A stretch of 64,000 bases of DNA from DAOPZJ01 sp964587625 (lineage in GTDB: Bacteria > Bacillota > Clostridia > Oscillospirales > JAKOTC01). Location of the stretch: assembly GCA_964587625.1 (NCBI GenBank), contig CAZPLU010000009.1, positions 1 through 64,000 on the forward strand, written 5' to 3'. The position numbers and the translations under genes are program-made. Below are positions 17,842 to 27,033 of this stretch, one piece after another (the stretch's first letter is position 1; each line of letters opens with the position of its first letter). The notes below the pieces were generated by a model that saw nothing but the letters and a program-made list of their open reading frames with translations, was not told where the DNA came from and made no database searches.

Positions 17842-18036
17842 ATGCCGTTGACGCCAAACGATCTTGAAGCCCTGAGGCGGTTGTTGGACGAGACCGAGAC
17901 CGACACCTCGCCGGATCCGCATATCCGTCTGCTGACGGCGCTCGAGCCGTTTTTGTCTCCGGATCGGCAGCGGCGGCTGCCGGCCGCCGTCGGGTTGGTC
18001 AAATATCTGAAAACCGGAGAATTTCCCGAAGAATAA
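17842..18036 (+). CDS. Small hypothetical protein (64 residues)
   Basis: A 64-residue protein, divergent from the phosphoesterase and starting at ATG 17842, 9 nt after AAAAGGAG. It looks like a helical bundle: LTPNDLEALRRLLDE, then IRLLTALEPFLSPDRQRRL and a final LVKYLKTGEF. No signal peptide or membrane segment. The next gene begins 35 nt later and the two are probably cotranscribed. I do not recognise the family. Confidence 0.65.
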   Translation: MPLTPNDLEALRRLLDETETDTSPDPHIRLLTALEPFLSPDRQRRLPAAVGLVKYLKTGEFPEE

Positions 18037-18070
18037 ACGCCGACGCAAAACCCCAAAAGGAGGGAACAAC

Positions 18071-18439
18071 ATGCCCGAATACAGTGATAAAGACCTGATC
18101 CGGATGCAAAACGACGCCATGAAGCGGGTCATGGAGATGCAGCGCCGCGCCAAGGAGTCCTATTCCTCCGCGCAAAGTCACCCGGGGCCGAATCCCGCGG
18201 AACAGAACTCCGGCGGGCAGACGCCGCCCGTCCAAAAATCCGCCGGACCGGTGTTTTCCTCACAGGGTCCCGCCGCATCGGAGGTCTTTTCCCAGCCGAA
18301 GCTCTATACCCCGACTCAGGTGCGGACCTCGGCGCAGTCCCAAAACCCGACGCAGTCCCCCGACATCATCAAACAATTATTTCTCCTGCTCGGTACCGAC
18401 GACCCGATTTTAAACGCCGCGCTTGCCTATTTATTATAG
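18071..18439 (+). CDS. Hypothetical protein with disordered Pro/Gln/Ser centre (122 residues)
   Basis: A charged N-terminal helix (KDLIRMQNDAMKRVMEMQRRAKE, with a heptad-like pattern) is followed by about 65 residues rich in Pro, Gln, Ser and Gly that look disordered, then a short hydrophobic C-terminal helix (IKQLFLLLGTDDPILNAALAYLL). This tail could bind a partner or associate with a membrane. The ribosome site AAAAGGAGGG lies 6 nt upstream. It pairs with the 64-residue gene. No family was recognised. Confidence 0.65.
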   Translation: MPEYSDKDLIRMQNDAMKRVMEMQRRAKESYSSAQSHPGPNPAEQNSGGQTPPVQKSAGPVFSSQGPAASEVFSQPKLYTPTQVRTSAQSQNPTQSPDIIKQLFLLLGTDDPILNAALAYLL

Positions 18440-18532
18440 CATAAAACCACTGTGAATTGTAGGGGTCGCGAAATGGGAAATCGGAATTGGACATTACAAA
18501 TTCGTTAGACGGGGACAGAAATGAAAGTTCGT

Positions 18533-18592
18533 GCAACGGCGGCGAAAATCCGCCGTTGCAAACGCAAAAAGAACGGCAAAGCCGTTCTTTTT
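18533..18592. terminator. Two adjacent hairpins, bidirectional terminator
   Basis: First hairpin: GCAACGGCGG with its complement (18533-18542, 18550-18559). Second: AAAAAGAACGGC-AAA-GCCGTTCTTTTT (18566-18592), with A and T tracts on both sides. It lies between the convergent 122-residue and Rrf2 genes. Confidence 0.8.
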
Positions 18593-18603
18593 AATTGAAT
18601 ATC

Positions 18604-19011
18604 TCAAAACCTGAGGTTTCCCATTTCCCTTCTCACCATCTCCGAAATCCGGTCGAATTCGTTTTTAAACCGGCAAATGCCCTGCCCGCTCGGACGGCTG
18701 CAATCGTCAGCGCCGCTGCACCGTGCCATCTCAAATCTGCCGTCGATGGCCTCGATGACCTCACCGACCGAAATTTCTGACGCGGGTTTTGCCAAAATAT
18801 AACCCCCGTTGACGCCTTTGAAAGATTTTGTGATCCCCGCGGCGACTAGCTTGCGCATAATTTTCAACGTGAATCGCAGTGTCACGCCGGTCAACTCCGA
18901 AAGCGCACCCGCGTCCAGCCGGCTGCTTTCGGACTGCGTTGCCGTGGCCGCCATTTCCGAAATAATCCGAACCGCGTAATCCGCCTCACGCGTCATATTG
19001 GTAATATTCAT
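18604..19011 (-). CDS. Rrf2-family transcriptional regulator
   Basis: A 135-residue winged-helix regulator. The N-terminal MTREADYAVRII and the recognition region (LSELTGVTLRFTLKIMRKLVAAGI, then KGVNGGYILAKPA) are typical Rrf2. Three cysteines in C-x5-C-x8-C (residues about 100-115) could hold an Fe-S cluster, as in IscR-type members, so it may sense Fe-S or redox status. It lies 15 nt downstream of the sigma-factor gene and is probably transcribed with it. The ribosome site is weak (AAAAGAG). The iscU/nifS genes at 42-44 kb are candidate targets, by inference. Confidence 0.88.
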   Translation of the reverse strand: MNITNMTREADYAVRIISEMAATATQSESSRLDAGALSELTGVTLRFTLKIMRKLVAAGITKSFKGVNGGYILAKPASEISVGEVIEAIDGRFEMARCSGADDCSRPSGQGICRFKNEFDRISEMVRREMGNLRF

Positions 19012-19026
19012 GGCAACTCTTTTCGT

Positions 19027-20340
<1,314 letters not shown>

Positions 20341-20414
20341 TGTGATGGTCATCCTTTCATTGAGGTCGGCAGGCGAACCCGAAATCCAACTCTGCGTTAT
20401 GATACCCGAATTTG

Positions 20415-22142
20415 TCAACTTCTCTTGCTTTTTGAAAGCTCGCTGAGATGCTCGATCAGCTGTTGTCGGTCGCCGATATCGAACACCCGGTCGAGTTTGA
20501 TGCGGTCGATATATCGTCCGACCTCGTTCATATCCAAACACGGCGAAGGATCCGATAACATTTTTGACAGTTTTCCCATTTGCATCACCGAAAATTGCTC
20601 TCCGAGCGGTGAAATATCGATTTCACCCTCCGGCGCGCGCAATTTGACGTAATCCAGCACCGTATCCCAGAACGGATCGGGCAGTTTTCGGTCGGGCAGC
20701 AGTGCGCAAACCCGCTCGCAGTCGGCGGGGTTGTCGAAGAGGTAGCGGATAATTCCGGCGCAGACCGCGTCGAATTTTCCGTTCTTTTCGGGTCTTAGCG
20801 CCGACGCGGGGATGCCGCTGCGCCGCAGCTCCTCTTTTTGGCGGCGTTTCGCCCGGGAGCGCCGCAGCCGCCTGATCTCGGATAAAAGCGCGCTTTTATC
20901 GACGGATAAATCCCCGGCCGCCTTTGCGGCGTAAACGTCTGTCTCGACTTCGCTCATAATATTGGCGAGTTCCGAAGCCGTCTCCTTTAGGCAGGCGGTT
21001 TTTTCTTCGGGAAGGTTCAAATCATATTTGGCTCTGATCGCCCTCAACTTAAACGAGAGGGCGTCCGCGCTGCCCTCAAGCAGCGCCGCAAACCGCTCTT
21101 TTCCGAATTTTTTAATGTACTCGTCGGGGTCCTTGGCGTCTTTCATCTCGAGCACCCGCGCCGAGAGTCCCGCGTCGCGCAAAATCTCATAGGCGCGTTG
21201 CGTGGCGGCGGTTCCGGCCTTGTCGCTGTCATAGGCCACGATGACTGTATCGGTGTAACGCGCCATCAGTCGGGCCTGTTCTTGTGTCAGCGCCGTCCCC
21301 AGCGTCGCCACCGCCTGAAAAAATCCGGCCTGATGCAGCATGATGACGTCCATATAGCCCTCCGCCAAAATCAAATGCCCCGCCTTGGCTTTTTTGGCAA
21401 AATTGAGCGCGAATAAGTTGCGGCTTTTTTTAAACACGGCCGTGTCCGAGGAGTTGATGTATTTGGGCAGCGAATCGTCGAGAATCCTGCCGCCGAAAGC
21501 GATGACGCCGCCCGCCGAATCGATGATGGGAAACATCACCCGATTTCGGAACATATCAAAGGTTCTCTCGTTTTTCGCGGAGGCCAAAAATGCGCTTACA
21601 AGCTCCTGGTCCGAAAAGCCCGCGGCATTCGCGGCCTTTTTGAAATCGTCCCACCCGGACGGCGCATACCCCAACCCGAAGCGTTTGATGGTCTTGTCCG
21701 AAAATCGCCGCCTCTTCAAATAGGCGAGACCGACCGCGCCCTCGGGCGCGAAGAGCCGCTCGTGAAACCAGCGTGCGGCAAACCGATTCAACTCCATCAC
21801 GCGCAGCTTTTGTCCGGAGTCGTCCCGCCCGGACAAATTCTTTGGGATTTCGACGCCGACGCGCTTTGCCAAAAATTCCAGCGCCTCTGGATATTCGAGG
21901 TTTTCGATCTGCCGGATAAATGTGATGGCGTCGCCGCCCGCCGCGCAGCCGAAGCAGTAATAACTGCTCTTTTGCGGCCAAACCGTAAAAGACGGTGTTT
22001 TTTCGGAGTGAAACGGACAAAGGCCGACCAAAGTCGTGCCTCTCTTTTTGAGTTGGACATACCCGCCGATCAGCTGTTCTATGTCAGTGCGATACTTGAT
22101 CTCGCTGATGATATTTTCGGCAATCAGAGCATACCCCCCCAA
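20415..22142 (-). CDS. dnaG: DNA primase
   Basis: A 575-residue primase that makes RNA primers at the replication fork. The N-terminal zinc ribbon reads LCPFHSEKTPSF...YYCFGC, the catalytic core carries the Toprim motifs (EGYMDVIMLHQAG and VIVAYDSDKAGTAA), and a C-terminal helicase-binding region follows. The only usual start codon upstream of the conserved IAENIISEIK is TTG at 22142, but it lacks a well-spaced ribosome site (the G-run lies just after it), so the true start is uncertain. The gene has its own promoter (22157-22184) and lies 74 nt upstream of rpoD. Confidence 0.94.
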   Translation of the reverse strand: MGGYALIAENIISEIKYRTDIEQLIGGYVQLKKRGTTLVGLCPFHSEKTPSFTVWPQKSSYYCFGCAAGGDAITFIRQIENLEYPEALEFLAKRVGVEIPKNLSGRDDSGQKLRVMELNRFAARWFHERLFAPEGAVGLAYLKRRRFSDKTIKRFGLGYAPSGWDDFKKAANAAGFSDQELVSAFLASAKNERTFDMFRNRVMFPIIDSAGGVIAFGGRILDDSLPKYINSSDTAVFKKSRNLFALNFAKKAKAGHLILAEGYMDVIMLHQAGFFQAVATLGTALTQEQARLMARYTDTVIVAYDSDKAGTAATQRAYEILRDAGLSARVLEMKDAKDPDEYIKKFGKERFAALLEGSADALSFKLRAIRAKYDLNLPEEKTACLKETASELANIMSEVETDVYAAKAAGDLSVDKSALLSEIRRLRRSRAKRRQKEELRRSGIPASALRPEKNGKFDAVCAGIIRYLFDNPADCERVCALLPDRKLPDPFWDTVLDYVKLRAPEGEIDISPLGEQFSVMQMGKLSKMLSDPSPCLDMNEVGRYIDRIKLDRVFDIGDRQQLIEHLSELSKSKRS

Positions 22143-22156
22143 TCTACCAATGTGTT

Positions 22157-22184
22157 ATTATAGCATATTTTTTCGCCTTGTCAA
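22157..22184 (-). promoter_or_regulatory. Promoter of dnaG-rpoD-rrf2
   Basis: On the minus strand perfect TTGACA (complement of 22179-22184), 16-nt spacer, perfect TATAAT (complement of 22157-22162). The start point would fall within a few bases of the proposed dnaG start, implying a very short leader. The remaining intergenic DNA to dgt (to 22421) shows only a purine/pyrimidine-biased repeat near 22370-22415. Confidence 0.75.
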
Positions 22185-22421
22185 ACCTATTCGGCGGAAT
22201 TTTATCAAATGGCAATATTTTTTATACGCTTTACAGGTGTTTAAGATTCATATAAACCATAAAGCATCCGAAGCCGCTCATACCGGCGATTGAACACGAA
22301 GTATATCATCGGGCGAACGGCCGGTATTCAAATTCTTTTTCGCGTTTGTCAGCGGGCGCTACCCATCTGTTCTCTGCCATCTCACCTCTCACCTCCGCCT
22401 CTCACCCTGCCTTCCCGCATG

Positions 22422-23423
22422 CTATCTTCCCCATCCCCGGGGGACAAACAATTCCTCAAACACGCTCACCGCATACCGGTCGGTCATACCCGCGATATAA
22501 TCCGCGACCGACTGCGACAAATTTTCGCGGTCGACGGGCGCGCGTTTTTCAAGCGCGTCGGGATGCTGATAAAAATGCCGATACAGGGTTTTGACCATCT
22601 GCTCGGCCTTACTCTCCTCGCTCTTCGCCACCGGGTTTTTATAGACCCGTTCAAACATAAAGTCGTGCAACCCGTCGAAATATTTTTGCAATTCCGGGCC
22701 GGGACCGGGATTTTCGCAGTCCACCCCGTGCCTGATCACCCCCGCGACCAAAGCGGTAATTCGGGCGCTCTTGGTCGGCCCGAGCGCGTCCCGGATTTCA
22801 GCGGGGATGTCGGTCTGACGGATGATTCCGGCGCGCACCGCGTCCTCGATGTCGTGGTTGACATAGGCGATCCGATCCGCCAACCGCACCAAACGCCCCT
22901 CGAGGCAGTCCGGCCACTTGTCTTTGGTGTGATTTTGGATGCCGTCGATCACCTCGGCGGTCAAATTGAGGCCGTTGCCGTCCTTTTCGAGGAATTGCAA
23001 CACCCGGACGCTGTTTTCGTAATGTCGAAATCCGCCCTCGCTCCCGCACATCTCGTTCAGCGCCCATTCCCCGGCGTGCCCGAACGGCGTATGCCCGACG
23101 TCGTGCCCCATGGCGACGGCCTCGGTCAGGTTTTCGTTCAGCGACATGGCGCGCGCCATCGTGCGCGCGATCATGGAGACCTGGATCGTGTGGGTCAGGC
23201 GTGTGGTGTAGTGGTCGCCGCGCGGGGATAAAAACACCTGCGTCTTCTGTTTGAGGCGCGAAAACGAGGGACTGTGTACGATCCGGTCGGTGTCCCGCTG
23301 GAAGTCCGTTCGGAAATCGCAGGGCTTTTCGAGCCGCTGCCGCCCCTTGCTTTGGTCGGCAAACGAGGCGTTTTCGGCAAGTATCAAATGTTCTTTTCGT
23401 TCCAGTTGTTCACGGATTGTCAA
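22422..23423 (-). CDS. dgt: dGTP triphosphohydrolase (HD superfamily)
   Basis: A 333-residue enzyme removing triphosphate from dGTP or other dNTPs. It has the conserved DRIVHSPSFSRLKQKTQVF at the N-terminus, RLTHTIQVSMIARTMAR (first His), GHDVGHTPFGHAGE (HD pair) and the later ADRIAYVNHDIEDA. Members tune dNTP pools. The start is TTG at 23423, 7 nt after AAGGGGG. The order dgt then dnaG then rpoD is common in Clostridia; here a 280-nt gap containing a dnaG promoter separates them. Confidence 0.93.
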   Translation of the reverse strand: MTIREQLERKEHLILAENASFADQSKGRQRLEKPCDFRTDFQRDTDRIVHSPSFSRLKQKTQVFLSPRGDHYTTRLTHTIQVSMIARTMARAMSLNENLTEAVAMGHDVGHTPFGHAGEWALNEMCGSEGGFRHYENSVRVLQFLEKDGNGLNLTAEVIDGIQNHTKDKWPDCLEGRLVRLADRIAYVNHDIEDAVRAGIIRQTDIPAEIRDALGPTKSARITALVAGVIRHGVDCENPGPGPELQKYFDGLHDFMFERVYKNPVAKSEESKAEQMVKTLYRHFYQHPDALEKRAPVDRENLSQSVADYIAGMTDRYAVSVFEELFVPRGWGR

Positions 23424-23514
23424 TATAACGCCCCCTTGTGGAAAACGGAAAACGGAAAACGGGAATCGGAAAAAGGAATTCGTTCTGAGGTGTATGCTTT
23501 TGCTTGTCCCGCCC

Positions 23515-24789
23515 TTACAGGTTATCGTCCTCTTCGTCGCTGCTCACGGCTTCCAGTCCGAGCACCTCAACGGCTTCGAAGCCGTCGAGCTGCTCCACCT
23601 CGCGCAGTTTACGGCTCATGGCGTTGGTGCGTGCCCCGACGAGTTTTTCAAGTTCCTGATCGGCCTGCCGCAGTTTGGAACGTGTGTTTTCAAGCACACC
23701 CGCGAATTTCTCAAATTCGGTCTTGACCGCCCCGAGCACCTTCCAGACGTCGCCGCTGCGTTTTTGAATCGCAAACGACCGGAACGCCATCTGCAAGCTG
23801 CTGAGCAAAGCGGCCATCGTGCTCGGCCCCGCGATCATGACCCGGTAATCCCGCCATAAAATCTCAATCGCGCCGTTCTTGACGGCCTCCGCATATAACC
23901 CTTCGAGCGGCAAGAACATCATGCCGTAGTCGGTGGTCTGGGGCGGACAGATATATTTGTCCCGAATGGTTTTTGCCTCTTCTCTCATCGTGTTGATCAG
24001 TTGTTTGACAGCCGAATCGATTTCTTTTCGATCCCCGTTTTCATAGGCGTTGCAGACCGCGGTATAAGTTTCGCCCGGGAACTTTGCGTCGATGGGCAGC
24101 AAAATCGCGTCGCCGTCCTCGGCGGGCAGTTTCACCGCAAACTCGACGCGTTCGCGGCTCTCCGGCTTGATCTGCGCATTGGTCAAATATTGTTCATGCG
24201 TCAAAAAATCGTCGATGATCGCGCCGAGCTGAACCTCTCCCAAAATGCCGCGCTGTTTGACATTCGACAGCACTTTTTTCAAATCGCCGACGCCGTTTGC
24301 CAGGGACTGCATCTCGCCGAGCCCCTTGCTGACCTGTTCGAGCCGCTCGCTGACCAGTCGAAACGATTGCCCCAGCCGTTCTTCCAGCGTCTTTTGCAGC
24401 TTTTCGTCGACGGTCTGACGCATCTGCTCCAGTTTTTGCTCGTTGCGGTCGGAGAGAAGCTTCATCCGGTCGTCCATGCGCAGCAGTGATTCGTTGACGG
24501 CTTTTTGCAGCGTATCCTGACTGTTTTTCAGTTGTTGGGTCAGTTCGATCAGGCGCTTGTCCTGGATGTCCGACGCCGCTCTTTGCGACTGCGTCAGCGC
24601 ACCCGTCACGCCCTCCATCCCCGCACGCATCGCGACGGTGTTTTCGGTGCGGTTGCGCGAGAGTTCGTCGGCCAGCATTTTTTGCTGCTTTTCGCTGTTG
24701 CCGCGCACAAACGAAAAAATCAGCAGCGCGGAAACGACAATCCCCGCGAGATTGGCACCGATCAAAATAAACAATTGTCCGGTCGTCAT
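23515..24789 (-). CDS. rmuC: DNA recombination protein RmuC
   Basis: A 424-residue protein that limits inversions at short inverted repeats in other bacteria. An N-terminal membrane helix (LFILIGANLAGIVVSALLIF) precedes a long coiled coil (residues about 35-160, Gln/Glu/Leu-rich) and the RmuC nuclease-like domain with VKQRGILGEVQLGAII, LLPIDAKFPGETY, DYGMMFLPLEGLYAEA and VMIAGPSTMAALL. Length is typical. The ATG at 24789 follows ACGGAGGA by 4 nt. It begins 10 nt after the phosphoesterase gene and the two are surely cotranscribed. Confidence 0.93.
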   Translation of the reverse strand: MTTGQLFILIGANLAGIVVSALLIFSFVRGNSEKQQKMLADELSRNRTENTVAMRAGMEGVTGALTQSQRAASDIQDKRLIELTQQLKNSQDTLQKAVNESLLRMDDRMKLLSDRNEQKLEQMRQTVDEKLQKTLEERLGQSFRLVSERLEQVSKGLGEMQSLANGVGDLKKVLSNVKQRGILGEVQLGAIIDDFLTHEQYLTNAQIKPESRERVEFAVKLPAEDGDAILLPIDAKFPGETYTAVCNAYENGDRKEIDSAVKQLINTMREEAKTIRDKYICPPQTTDYGMMFLPLEGLYAEAVKNGAIEILWRDYRVMIAGPSTMAALLSSLQMAFRSFAIQKRSGDVWKVLGAVKTEFEKFAGVLENTRSKLRQADQELEKLVGARTNAMSRKLREVEQLDGFEAVEVLGLEAVSSDEEDDNL

Positions 24790-24799
24790 AATTCCTCCG

Positions 24800-25483
24800 T
24801 CACTTCATTTTCATCGGCGGCGGGTTCAGCGCCACCACTTCATTGAACACGGCGGTGCATTTATAAGTGAGCTTGCGGTCGCGGTGCAGCCGCCCGAAAA
24901 TCCAAAGGCCGTACTTGGTCTTTTTGCCGATTTCGTCAAGGTATATTTGCAATGCGTCGCAGTCGACATATTTCGCCTCCGTCGACGCCAACATCGCCGC
25001 CGAGGGCTGGTGCGTCAGCACATAATCGACGCTCCAGCCGTTGTTTTCCAAGTTTTTTCGCCCGTATTCAAATTCGTCCTCATCCGGAAGTTCGCTCATA
25101 TGCCAGGTGCCGCACTTTTGCTTGCTCTCGATGTCGTCGCTTTTTGCGCCGCCGAAGGCAAAGATCTTTTTTCCCTCCATCTCAAAGACGCCGCCGCGTT
25201 TCAGCCAGCGCAGATTTCCGCTGACAACCGCCGCCTCGCCGCCTCGGTACGCCCCCATCGGATATTTCCTCAGCAGCTCGTGGTTTTCGTTCGCACCGTC
25301 TACAAAACAGATGTCAACCTTGTTTTTCCCGATCTTTTTCAAAACCTTTTCCTCGGCCTTGCCGCCTTTCCAAACAAACCCGAAATCCCCCGCGATCAAA
25401 AGCGTATCGCCTTTTTTCAAACGTCTGCAGGCCGTCTTCAGTTTTTTGAGATCTCCGTGCATGTCACCGGTTGCAAAAATCAT
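24800..25483 (-). CDS. Metallophosphoesterase with an altered last metal motif
   Basis: A 227-residue calcineurin-like phosphoesterase: ATGDMHGD at the N-terminus, IAGDFGFVW, DGANENHE and VLTHQPSA are present. The last motif, usually G-H-x-H, reads FGRLHRD, so the first His is Arg. Activity may still be retained. Members of this group are often annotated as serine/threonine phosphatases; the substrate is unknown. It is directly upstream of rmuC with 10 nt between them and 15 nt downstream of metY, so metY, this gene and rmuC likely form one transcript. Confidence 0.85.
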   Translation of the reverse strand: MIFATGDMHGDLKKLKTACRRLKKGDTLLIAGDFGFVWKGGKAEEKVLKKIGKNKVDICFVDGANENHELLRKYPMGAYRGGEAAVVSGNLRWLKRGGVFEMEGKKIFAFGGAKSDDIESKQKCGTWHMSELPDEDEFEYGRKNLENNGWSVDYVLTHQPSAAMLASTEAKYVDCDALQIYLDEIGKKTKYGLWIFGRLHRDRKLTYKCTAVFNEVVALNPPPMKMK

Positions 25484-25498
25484 ATATGTACCCCGTGT

Positions 25499-26776
25499 TC
25501 ACACAACCGAGAGCGCCTGTTCGAGGTCGGCGATCAGATCTGCGGGATCCTCAAGACCCACCGAGAACCGCACCGTGCCCTCGCCGATACCCGCCGCCGC
25601 AAGCTGCTTCGCGTCGAGCTGCGCATGGGTGGTCGACGCCGAGTGGTTGACCATCGACCGGCTGTCGCAGACGTTCGAGACATTGGAAAAAATGTTGAGC
25701 CGATCCATGAATTCGGCGCATTTTTCGCGGTCGCCTCCGAGCTCACAGGTAAACACCGAGCCGCAGCCGTTGGGCAGATACTTTTTGCAGACCCGCAGGT
25801 ATTTCGACCCGGGCAGCGAGGGATAGCTCACGCTCTTGACGTTGGGATGTGAAAGCAGGTATTTGGCGATAATCTCTCCGTTTTCGCAGTGTTTTTTCAT
25901 ACGCAGCGAAAGGGTCTCAAGCCCGATCAACATCAAAAAAGCGGTGTTGGCGGACATGCAGCCGCCGATGTCGCGCCGGTATTTGCTGCGCAGACGGGCG
26001 CAAAACGGCGCGTTCGCAAAGTCCTTTGCAAACACGGCGCCGTGATAGGAAGCGTCTTTTTCGGCGAATTGCCGATAGCGCGGGTTATTGAGATAATCGA
26101 ATTTGCCGCTCTCGATGACCACGCCGCCCATCGCGTTGCCATGCCCGCAGATGTATTTTGTGGCGGAGTGAACGACAATGTCCGCGCCGAATTCAAACGG
26201 GCGGCACAAATACGGCGTGGTGAACGTGGAATCGACTACGACCAAAACTCCGTGCCGGTGCGCAATCTCACAAATCGGGGTGATGTCGGCGACCGCAGCG
26301 CCGGGATTGCTGACCGTCTCAAAGAAAAACAGCTTCGTGCGGTCGGTGATGGCCTCTTCCCACGCCAACAGGTTGTCTCCGTCGATAAAGTTGGTCTTGA
26401 CGCCGAACTGCGCATAGGTCTGCCCGAGCATATTGATCGCGCCGCCATAGATTTTGCGGGCAGAGACAATCTCATCGCCGCTCTCGCACAGGTTGGCAAT
26501 CAGCGAAAAAATGGCGTTATGTCCCGAAGAAAACGAGACCGCGGCGGCTCCGCCCTCGAGCAGCGCCATGCGTTCCTCGAAAAACCGCACCGTCGGATTC
26601 GAGATGCGCGAATAGATGTCGCCGTCCTCTTTGAGCCCGAACAGCGCCGCCGCCCGCTCGGTCGTGCCGAGATCGTAGGCGTTGGTCTCGTAAATCGGCG
26701 GCGTCATGCAAAAATTGTTTTGTTTCGGGTCATAACCGCCGTGAATCGCAACGGTGTCAAAGCCGGGGTTTTTCAT
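25499..26776 (-). CDS. metY: O-acetylhomoserine sulfhydrylase / Cys-Met metabolism PLP enzyme
   Basis: A 425-residue PLP enzyme of the Cys/Met metabolism family, closest to O-acetylhomoserine sulfhydrylases, which make homocysteine from O-acetylhomoserine and sulfide. Visible: YSRISNPTV near residue 55, SSGHNAIF, VSNPGAAV, the cofactor Asp in VVDSTFTTPYLCRP and the Schiff-base Lys in VHSATKYICGHG. The C-terminal half (GCGSVFTCELGG, SMVNHSASTTHAQL) also fits. Cystathionine-gamma-synthase activity cannot be excluded. The ATG follows AGGCGG by about 9 nt. The 257-nt region upstream shows no S-box riboswitch pattern. Confidence 0.9.
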   Translation of the reverse strand: MKNPGFDTVAIHGGYDPKQNNFCMTPPIYETNAYDLGTTERAAALFGLKEDGDIYSRISNPTVRFFEERMALLEGGAAAVSFSSGHNAIFSLIANLCESGDEIVSARKIYGGAINMLGQTYAQFGVKTNFIDGDNLLAWEEAITDRTKLFFFETVSNPGAAVADITPICEIAHRHGVLVVVDSTFTTPYLCRPFEFGADIVVHSATKYICGHGNAMGGVVIESGKFDYLNNPRYRQFAEKDASYHGAVFAKDFANAPFCARLRSKYRRDIGGCMSANTAFLMLIGLETLSLRMKKHCENGEIIAKYLLSHPNVKSVSYPSLPGSKYLRVCKKYLPNGCGSVFTCELGGDREKCAEFMDRLNIFSNVSNVCDSRSMVNHSASTTHAQLDAKQLAAAGIGEGTVRFSVGLEDPADLIADLEQALSVV

Positions 26777-26928
26777 ATAACATGACCGCCTTTTTCAAAT
26801 TTAAGGGGTTTATGCGAAGGTGAGCTTTGAATAAAATGACAGATTTTCGGTTTCACATCGGTTGTAATTTTTCCATCCTTTACATTTCCATTAAATATTT
26901 CACAAATACTCTTTCCTTTTCGGACAAA

Positions 26929-26940
26929 CCTTGGTATAAT
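26929..26940 (+). promoter_or_regulatory. Extended -10 promoter of the carboxypeptidase gene
   Basis: CCTTGGTATAAT: a perfect TATAAT (26935-26940) preceded by TGG, an extended -10. The -35 position (26912-26917) reads TTTCCT, a weak match. Confidence 0.55.
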
Positions 26941-27033
26941 TGAAGTGTAAAAGCCGTTTACATCCGAAAAGCGATTCAATACGGACTTATTATATCATTT
27001 CATCATACGATATTCAACAGGAGGTGAGGGGTT

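Noticed and set aside
22290..23231. 313-codon rightward frame over dgt
   Set aside because: Antisense shadow of dgt, whose HD motifs are complete.
26777..27033. S-box (SAM) riboswitch expected in front of metY
   Set aside because: None of the conserved S-box stems could be found on the minus strand upstream of metY.
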